Source: Streptomyces sp. A 4/2 (lineage in GTDB: Bacteria > Actinomycetota > Actinomycetes > Streptomycetales > Streptomycetaceae). Taken from it: a stretch of 64,000 nucleotides of DNA. A model generated the notes under the pieces. The model had not been told where the DNA came from, did no database searches, and saw only the letters and a list, made by a program, of their open reading frames with translations. The DNA lies in NCBI RefSeq assembly GCF_940670765.1, contig NZ_CALNVW010000031.1, positions 124,001-188,000 on the forward strand, given 5' to 3'. Made by a program: the position numbers and the translations under genes. Shown in pieces: positions 58,413-64,000 of the stretch (its first letter is position 1; the number at the start of each line of letters is the position of its first letter).

Positions 58413-60179
58413 GTGGCAGCCCACGACGATGACATCAACCGCGGCATCCGGCCCGCGCGAGGGTCTGAGGACCCCGCCGGCCAGGTTGCCTATCTCGAGC
58501 AGGAAATCGCCGTCCTGCGCCGCAAGCTCGCCGACTCTCCGCGTCACACGAGGAATCTCGAAGAGCGGATCGTCGAGCTGCAGACCAACCTGGCAGGCGT
58601 GTCCGCGCAGAACGAGCGGCTCGCCAATACGCTCCGCGAGGCCCGCGACCAGATCGTGGCTCTCAAGGAGGAGGTCGACCGGCTCGCACAGCCGCCGGCC
58701 GGCTTCGGTGTCTTTCTGCAGTCCAACGAGGACGGGACGTGCGACATCTTCACCGGGGGCCGCAAGCTCCGGGTGAATGTCAGTCCCAGCGTCGAGCTCG
58801 AAGAGCTCAGGCGCGGCCAGGAAGTCATGCTCAACGAAGCGCTCAACGTGGTCGAGGCCATGGAATTCGAGCGCGCCGGGGACATCGTCACCCTCAAGGA
58901 AGTACTTGAGGACGGCGAGCGCGCCCTGGTGGTCGGGCACACCGACGAGGAACGGGTGGTGCGGCTCGCCGAGCCTCTGCTGGACATCACCATCCGCCCC
59001 GGCGACGCCCTGCTGCTCGACTCCAGGTCCGGTTACGTCTATGAAGTGGTGCCGAAGAGCGAGGTCGAGGAGCTCGTCCTCGAAGAGGTCCCGGACATCG
59101 ACTACGACAAGATCGGCGGTCTGGGCGACCAGATCGAGTTGATCCGCGACGCGGTCGAGCTGCCCTACCTCCACCCCGATCTGTTCAAGGAACACGAGCT
59201 GCGGCCGCCGAAGGGCATCCTGCTCTACGGCCCGCCCGGCTGCGGCAAGACACTCATTGCCAAGGCCGTCGCCAACTCCCTTGCCAAGAAGGTGGCCGAG
59301 GTCACCGGCCAGCCCGCGGGGAAGAGCTACTTCCTCAACATCAAGGGCCCCGAGCTCCTCAACAAGTACGTCGGTGAGACCGAGCGGCACATCCGCCTGG
59401 TCTTCCAGCGCGCCCGGGAGAAGGCGAGTGAGGGTACCCCCGTCATCGTCTTCTTCGACGAGATGGAATCCCTCTTCCGCACCCGTGGGTCAGGCGTCAG
59501 CTCGGACGTGGAGAACACCATCGTCCCGCAGCTCCTCGCCGAGATCGACGGGGTGGAGGGCCTGGAGAACGTCATCGTCATCGGTGCCTCCAACCGTGAG
59601 GACATGATCGACCCCGCGATCCTGCGGCCGGGCCGGCTCGACGTCAAGATCAAGATCGAGCGTCCGGACGCGGAGGCCGCGAAGGACATCTTCGCCAAGT
59701 ACCTGCGGTCCTCGCTGCCGCTGCACACGGACGATCTGGCCGAGCACCGGGAGAACCCGGAAGACACGGTGAGCGGCATGATCCAGTCCGTCGTGGAGCG
59801 GATGTACACGGAGTCCGAGGAGAACCGGTTCCTCGAGGTCACGTACGCCAACGGCGACAAGGAAGTTCTGTACTTCAAGGACTTCAACTCCGGCGCGATG
59901 ATCCAGAACATCGTCGACCGGGCCAAGAAGATGGCCATCAAGGCCTTCCTGGACCAGGGACAGAAGGGTCTCCGGGTCTCCCATCTCCTCCAGGCGTGTG
60001 TGGACGAGTTCAAGGAGAACGAGGACCTGCCGAACACCACCAACCCGGACGACTGGGCCCGAATCTCCGGCAAGAAGGGCGAGCGGATCGTCTTCATCCG
60101 CACCCTCGTCACCGGAAAGCAGGGCGCGGACACCGGGCGTTCCATCGACACGGTGGCCAACACCGGTCAGTACCTGTAA
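58413..60179 (+). CDS. arc: Proteasome-activating AAA ATPase Arc/Mpa
   Basis: 588 residues from a GTG after GGAGGAGG. An N-terminal coiled coil (about residues 25-80) binds Pup, and two OB-like domains follow. The AAA module has Walker A GPPGCGKTLIAKA, Walker B VFFDEMESLF and the arginine region LRPGRLDVKI. The protein ends in GQYL, the C-terminal motif that docks in and opens the 20S proteasome. It unfolds pupylated proteins as a hexamer. Confidence 0.97.
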   Translation: MAAHDDDINRGIRPARGSEDPAGQVAYLEQEIAVLRRKLADSPRHTRNLEERIVELQTNLAGVSAQNERLANTLREARDQIVALKEEVDRLAQPPAGFGVFLQSNEDGTCDIFTGGRKLRVNVSPSVELEELRRGQEVMLNEALNVVEAMEFERAGDIVTLKEVLEDGERALVVGHTDEERVVRLAEPLLDITIRPGDALLLDSRSGYVYEVVPKSEVEELVLEEVPDIDYDKIGGLGDQIELIRDAVELPYLHPDLFKEHELRPPKGILLYGPPGCGKTLIAKAVANSLAKKVAEVTGQPAGKSYFLNIKGPELLNKYVGETERHIRLVFQRAREKASEGTPVIVFFDEMESLFRTRGSGVSSDVENTIVPQLLAEIDGVEGLENVIVIGASNREDMIDPAILRPGRLDVKIKIERPDAEAAKDIFAKYLRSSLPLHTDDLAEHRENPEDTVSGMIQSVVERMYTESEENRFLEVTYANGDKEVLYFKDFNSGAMIQNIVDRAKKMAIKAFLDQGQKGLRVSHLLQACVDEFKENEDLPNTTNPDDWARISGKKGERIVFIRTLVTGKQGADTGRSIDTVANTGQYL

Positions 60180-60186
60180 ATGGCAG

Positions 60187-60230
60187 GGCGGCTGCGGGGC
60201 TCCTCGACGGGTCCCGCAGCCGCCGTGTTT
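60187..60230 (+). terminator. arc terminator
   Basis: GGCGGCTGCGGG (60187-60198) and CCCGCAGCCGCC (60213-60224) pair perfectly, followed by GTGTTTT. Confidence 0.9.
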
Positions 60231-60414
60231 TCCGGCCTTCGGCCGCAGGAACAGCAATGCCTGTAATGATCTCCCCACCGGCGCAACGGCGTTCTAAGGT
60301 CTTCGGTACCACCGGGTCGCGCAGCGCGGGGAGGGGTGACCGCGCACGCACCGGAGAACCAGCGGTACTTGAGCGACGTCCCCGCAAGGGGCGCTGCCGG
60401 GCAAGGAGGGCCGC

Positions 60415-61926
60415 ATGACCGTACGGCGAGTAATGGGCATCGAGACGGAGTACGGCATCTCCGTCCCGGGTCACCCGAACGCCAATGCCATGCTCACCTC
60501 GTCCCAGATCGTCAACGCCTACGCGGCGGCGATGCACCGGGCGCGCCGCGCCCGCTGGGACTTCGAGGAGGAGAATCCGCTGCGGGACGCGCGAGGGTTC
60601 GACCTCGCCCGGGAGACCGCGGACAGCAGCCAGCTGACGGACGAGGACATCGGCCTGGCCAATGTCATCCTCACCAACGGCGCCCGGCTCTACGTCGACC
60701 ACGCGCACCCCGAGTACAGCTCGCCCGAGATCACCAACCCGCTCGACGCCGTGCTCTGGGACAAGGCCGGCGAGCGCGTCATGGCGGAGGCCGCGGAACG
60801 CGCGGGCGAGGTACCCGGTGCGCAGCCGATCCATCTGTACAAGAACAACACCGACAACAAGGGCGCCTCGTACGGGACGCACGAGAACTACCTGATGAAG
60901 AGGGAGACCCCCTTCTCGGACATCGTGCGCCATCTGACACCGTTCTTCGTCTCCCGCCAGGTGGTGACCGGCGCGGGACGGGTCGGAATCGGCCAGGACG
61001 GCCGTGAGCACGGCTTCCAGATCAGCCAGCGCGCGGACTACTTCGAGGTCGAGGTCGGCCTGGAGACCACGCTCAAGCGGCCCATCATCAACACCCGTGA
61101 CGAGCCGCACTCGGACGCCGAGAAGTACCGCAGGCTCCATGTGATCATCGGTGACGCCAACCTCGCGGAGATCTCGACGTATCTCAAACTGGGGACGACG
61201 TCCCTGGTGCTCGCGATGATCGAGGACGGCTTCATCAATGTCGACCTCGCGGTCGACCAGCCGGTGCGCACCCTGCACCAGGTCTCGCACGATCCGACCC
61301 TGCGGCAGCTCATCACGCTGCGCAGCGGGCGCACCCTCACCGCGGTACAGCTCCAGATGGAGTATTTCGAGCTGGCGCGGAAGTACGTCGAGGAGCGCTA
61401 CGGCGTGGACGCCGACGAGCAGACCAAGGACGTCCTCGGCCGGTGGGAGGACGTGCTGAACCGGCTGGAGAACAACCCCATGAGCCTCTCCGGGGAGCTC
61501 GACTGGATCACCAAGCGGGAGATCCTGGAGGGCTACCGCCGCCGGGACGGTGTCGACTGGGACGCGGCCAGGCTCCACCTGGTGGACCTCCAGTACGCGG
61601 ACGTACGGCCCGAGAAGGGGCTGTACAACCGTCTGGTGGCCCGCGGGAAGATGAAACGGCTCCTGGACGAGCCGGCCGTCGCACGGGCCCGGACGAGCCC
61701 GCCCGAGGACACCAGGGCGTATTTCCGCGGTCGCTGTCTGGAGCAGTACGCCGACGACGTGGCCGCCGCCTCCTGGGACTCGGTCATCTTCGATCTGCCG
61801 GGTCATGACTCTCTGCAACGGGTGCCCACCCTGGAACCCCTGCGGGGGACCCGTAACCACGTCAAGGAGCTGCTGGACCGCTGTCGTACGGCAGAAGACC
61901 TGGTCCGGGTGCTCTCCGGAGGCTGA
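60415..61926 (+). CDS. dop: Pup deamidase/depupylase
   Basis: 503 residues, carboxylate-amine-ligase fold. The N-terminal RRVMGIETEYGISVPG contains the metal-binding Glu and catalytic Asp region used in this family. ITNPLDAVLWDK, SYGTHENYLMKR and the C-terminal DSLQRVPTLEPLRGT are Dop features. The enzyme removes Pup from substrates and, where Pup ends in Gln, deamidates it. Here Pup already ends in Glu, so depupylation is the probable main role. AAGGAGG lies upstream of the ATG. Confidence 0.95.
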   Translation: MTVRRVMGIETEYGISVPGHPNANAMLTSSQIVNAYAAAMHRARRARWDFEEENPLRDARGFDLARETADSSQLTDEDIGLANVILTNGARLYVDHAHPEYSSPEITNPLDAVLWDKAGERVMAEAAERAGEVPGAQPIHLYKNNTDNKGASYGTHENYLMKRETPFSDIVRHLTPFFVSRQVVTGAGRVGIGQDGREHGFQISQRADYFEVEVGLETTLKRPIINTRDEPHSDAEKYRRLHVIIGDANLAEISTYLKLGTTSLVLAMIEDGFINVDLAVDQPVRTLHQVSHDPTLRQLITLRSGRTLTAVQLQMEYFELARKYVEERYGVDADEQTKDVLGRWEDVLNRLENNPMSLSGELDWITKREILEGYRRRDGVDWDAARLHLVDLQYADVRPEKGLYNRLVARGKMKRLLDEPAVARARTSPPEDTRAYFRGRCLEQYADDVAAASWDSVIFDLPGHDSLQRVPTLEPLRGTRNHVKELLDRCRTAEDLVRVLSGG

Positions 61927-62004
61927 AAGGGCCCGCACTGGGGAATCATCGGGGTAGGCCCCGGACGTTGTGGAAAGTACGGGGCCGATGTCGGACCCCG
62001 CTTG

Positions 62005-62010
62005 TAGGGT
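62005..62010 (+). promoter_or_regulatory. -10 box of pup
   Basis: TAGGGT lies 50 bases before the pup start, implying a leader of about 40 bases with GGTGAGG as ribosome site. Confidence 0.4.
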
Positions 62011-62060
62011 CTGATCAAGAGGGCCTGAACCAGTACATCGAACCGAGCGGGGTGAGGTAG

Positions 62061-62279
62061 ATGGCGACCAAGGACACCGGCGGCGGACAGCAGAAGGCGA
62101 CGCGCTCGACCGAGGAGACCGAGGAGCAGGCGCCCGAGGCGCAGGGCTCGGAGGACCTCAAGGAGCGCCAGGAGAAGCTGTCCGACGACGTGGACGACGT
62201 TCTGGACGAGATCGACGACGTCCTGGAGGCCAACGCCGAGGACTTCGTGCGCTCGTTCGTTCAAAAGGGCGGCGAGTAA
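62061..62279 (+). CDS. pup: Prokaryotic ubiquitin-like protein Pup
   Basis: 72 residues, disordered, rich in Glu/Asp/Gln. The helical ligase/ATPase-binding part is LKERQEKLSDDVDDVLDEID, and the C-terminus is FVRSFVQKGGE. The last residue is Glu, encoded GAG, so it can be attached by PafA to lysines without deamidation. It is encoded between dop and prcB. Confidence 0.97.
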   Translation: MATKDTGGGQQKATRSTEETEEQAPEAQGSEDLKERQEKLSDDVDDVLDEIDDVLEANAEDFVRSFVQKGGE

Positions 62280-62296
62280 CGGCTGTTGTCCGTGAG

Positions 62297-62328
62297 CCGG
62301 TGCGGTCGGCGGAAGCCGACCGCACCGG
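62297..62328 (+). terminator. Hairpin between pup and prcB
   Basis: A perfect 14-base stem (CCGGTGCGGTCGGC at 62297-62310, complement at 62315-62328) closed by GGAA. It would end the pup message or limit read-through into prcBA. Confidence 0.85.
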
Positions 62329-62425
62329 GGCGGATGACCCGTGCGGGCACGGGTAAGGTCCGTGCACAGTCGCAAGATCGGCCCGGCCCCAGAAGGGGGG
62401 CCGCCGCCTATCCGGAAGGAAACGC

Positions 62426-63271
62426 GTGGAAGCCAACCCTCGTAGCACCGGGCGTCTGCCGGCCGCCTTCCTGACGCCGGGATCCTCTTCGTTCATGGAC
62501 TTCCTGTCCGACCACTCGCCGGAGATCCTGCCGGGCAGGCGTCCGCTGCCGCCCACCCAGGGGCCGATCGAGGCGCCGCACGGGACGACCATCGTCGCTG
62601 CGACCTTTCCCGGCGGGGTCGTCCTCGCCGGTGACCGGCGCGCGACCATGGGGAACATGATCGCGCAGCGCGACATCGAAAAGGTCTTCCCGGCCGATGA
62701 GTACTCGGCGGTCGGGATCGCGGGCACGGCCGGTCTCGCCGTCGAGATGGTCAAGCTCTTCCAGCTGGAACTGGAACACTTCGAGAAGGTCGAGGGCACC
62801 ACCCTCTCGCTGGAGGGCAAGGCGAACCGGCTCTCCACGATGATCCGCGGCAATCTCTCCATGGCCATGCAGGGCCTCGCCGTGGTCCCGCTGTTCGCCG
62901 GTTACGACGTCGACCGCGAGAAGGGCCGGATCTTCTCGTACGACGTCACGGGCGGGCGCTCGGAGGAGCACGGCTACGCCTCCACCGGCTCCGGTTCGAT
63001 CTTCGCGCGCGGCTCGATGAAGAAGCTCTACCGCGACGACCTGACGGAGCAGCAGGCCACCACCCTGGTCGTACAGGCCCTGTACGACGCGGCCGACGAC
63101 GACTCGGCGACCGGGGGGCCCGACGTGGCCCGCCGTATCTACCCGATCGTCACGGTCATCACCGACGAAGGCTGTCGCAGGCTGACCGAGGCGGAGGGGT
63201 CCGAGCTCGCCCGCGCGATCCTGGAGCGGCGTCTCGAACAGCCCGACGGTCCGCGCGCCGAGCTGCTCTGA
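62426..63271 (+). CDS. prcB: 20S proteasome beta subunit
   Basis: 281 residues from a GTG after GGAAGGA. A propeptide of about 53 residues ends at APHG, and the mature chain begins at the catalytic threonine of TTIVAATFPGGVVLAGDRRAT. The Asp/Lys partners lie in AGDRRATMGNMI and EKVFPADEY, and the conserved GSGS turn is STGSGSIFARG. It provides the proteolytic sites of the proteasome. A TAAGGT box at 62354-62359 may give prcBA its own promoter. Confidence 0.97.
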   Translation: MEANPRSTGRLPAAFLTPGSSSFMDFLSDHSPEILPGRRPLPPTQGPIEAPHGTTIVAATFPGGVVLAGDRRATMGNMIAQRDIEKVFPADEYSAVGIAGTAGLAVEMVKLFQLELEHFEKVEGTTLSLEGKANRLSTMIRGNLSMAMQGLAVVPLFAGYDVDREKGRIFSYDVTGGRSEEHGYASTGSGSIFARGSMKKLYRDDLTEQQATTLVVQALYDAADDDSATGGPDVARRIYPIVTVITDEGCRRLTEAEGSELARAILERRLEQPDGPRAELL

Positions 63272-63317
63272 GGCCCTTCCGATGCACTCGTCACTGACAG
63301 AAAGGGACGGATAGCCG

Positions 63318-64000
63318 GTGTCGACGCCGTTCTATGTCTCACCCCAGCAGGCCATGGCCGACCGGGCGGAATACGCCCGGAAGGGCATCGCCCGTGGTCG
63401 CAGCCTGGTTGTGCTGCAGTACGCCGACGGCATCGTGTTCGTCGGCGAGAACCCGTCCCGTGCGCTGCACAAGTTCAGCGAGATCTACGACCGGATCGGC
63501 TTCGCCGCCGCCGGTAAGTACAACGAGTACGAGAACCTGCGGATCGGCGGGGTGCGCTACGCGGATCTGCGTGGATACACCTACGACCGCGACGATGTGA
63601 CGGCCCGTGGCCTGGCGAACGTCTACGCGCAGACGCTGGGCACGATCTTCTCCAGCGCGGCCGAGAAGCCGTACGAGGTGGAGCTGGTCGTCGCCGAGGT
63701 CGGTGCCGAGCCGGACGGGGACCAGATCTACCGGCTGCCGCACGACGGATCGATCGTGGACGAGCACGGTTCGGTCGCGGTCGGCGGTAATGCCGAGACG
63801 ATCAGTACCTTCCTCGATCAGCGGCACCGCGAGGGGATGACCCTCGCCGAGGCGCTGAAACTGGCGGTCCAGGCCCTTTCCAGGGACACCAACGGAAGCG
63901 AGCGGGAGATTCCCGCCGAGCGTCTCGAAGTGGCCGTCCTGGACCGCACACGGCCGCAGAAGCGGAAGTTCAAGCGCGTCGTCGGCCGTCAGCTCTCCAG
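63318..64000 (+). CDS. prcA: 20S proteasome alpha subunit, 3' end missing
   Basis: 227 codons from a GTG (VSTPFYVSPQQAMADRAEYARKG) to the window edge, with no stop. The N-terminal gating segment and the alpha-type loop RAEYARKGIARGRSLVVLQYADGIVFV are present, and catalytic threonine is absent as expected. The alpha ring gates entry and contacts Arc. It follows prcB by 46 bases with AAAGGGACGG upstream. Confidence 0.96.
   Translation, partial: MSTPFYVSPQQAMADRAEYARKGIARGRSLVVLQYADGIVFVGENPSRALHKFSEIYDRIGFAAAGKYNEYENLRIGGVRYADLRGYTYDRDDVTARGLANVYAQTLGTIFSSAAEKPYEVELVVAEVGAEPDGDQIYRLPHDGSIVDEHGSVAVGGNAETISTFLDQRHREGMTLAEALKLAVQALSRDTNGSEREIPAERLEVAVLDRTRPQKRKFKRVVGRQLS

Noticed and set aside
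62286..62474. Small gene between pup and prcB
   Set aside because: The 62-codon frame spans a perfect terminator-like hairpin and the prcB ribosome site and reads into prcB out of frame; no coding signal.
1..64000. CRISPR arrays, insertion sequences, prophage or integrated elements
   Set aside because: No regularly spaced repeats, transposase or integrase motifs were seen, and the single tRNA has no flanking integrase or repeated 3' end. Composition is uniform except near 51 kb.

Overview
The window is high-GC actinobacterial DNA and almost certainly comes from a Streptomyces chromosome. The evidence is two chaplin genes (one short, one long and sortase-type), a gylR-glpFKD glycerol operon, mycothiol genes (mscR, mshC), a complete Pup-proteasome locus, paired XRE/DUF397 genes, GTG/TTG starts and many TANNNT -10 boxes that abut start codons. 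About 57 protein genes and one tRNA are supported. The window opens inside an amino-acid permease gene and closes inside prcA.

Layout. 0-7.3 kb: permease end, mscR plus an MBL hydrolase (formaldehyde/mycothiol detoxification), a SAM methyltransferase, a divergent XRE-DUF397 / ATPase module, and a FadR-type regulator with a CynX/NimT-type exporter. 7.3-15.6 kb: a FUSC-family membrane protein with its MarR regulator, then two exported carbohydrate-active proteins (GH95 and a GH141-like beta-helix protein). 15.9-19.9 kb: tRNA-Leu, an M20 peptidase with a tandem repeat at its 3' end, chpH, chpC, a DUF5703 gene and an acidic orphan. 20-26.4 kb: a RecD2-like protein whose ATPase motifs are lost, two oxidoreductases, a ferritin-like protein and CorA. 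26.5-34.3 kb: histidine phosphatase, DUF3090 protein, SCO1664-family kinase-like protein, mshC, a secreted GH31 enzyme and a PAC2 protein.

34.5-41.1 kb: a sugar-acid operon (L-fuconate dehydratase-like enzyme, SDR, ribose-type ABC transporter) with a convergent FadR-type regulator; matching palindromes precede both transcription units. 41.3-46.4 kb: glycerol catabolism glpF-glpK-glpD with gylR, and two matching IclR-type operators. 46.5-54.8 kb: metH, HAD phosphatase, an orphan peptide-binding lipoprotein, an orphan response regulator and a RecB/Cas4-like nuclease. 54.9-64 kb: site-2 protease, trmI, a secreted protein, ferredoxin, and the Pup-proteasome genes arc, dop, pup, prcB and prcA.

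How the parts connect. The order phosphatase-DUF3090-kinase-like-mshC, then PAC2, metH, HAD, RecB-like, trmI, arc, dop, pup, prcBA resembles the mycobacterial chromosome around mshC and the proteasome as I recall it. The sugar, glycerol and glycosidase genes look like Streptomyces-specific insertions into that backbone. The two secreted glycosidase-like proteins at 10.8-15.6 kb and the fuconate operon at 34.5-40.4 kb could form one split deoxy-sugar (L-fucose) utilisation system. That link is inference.
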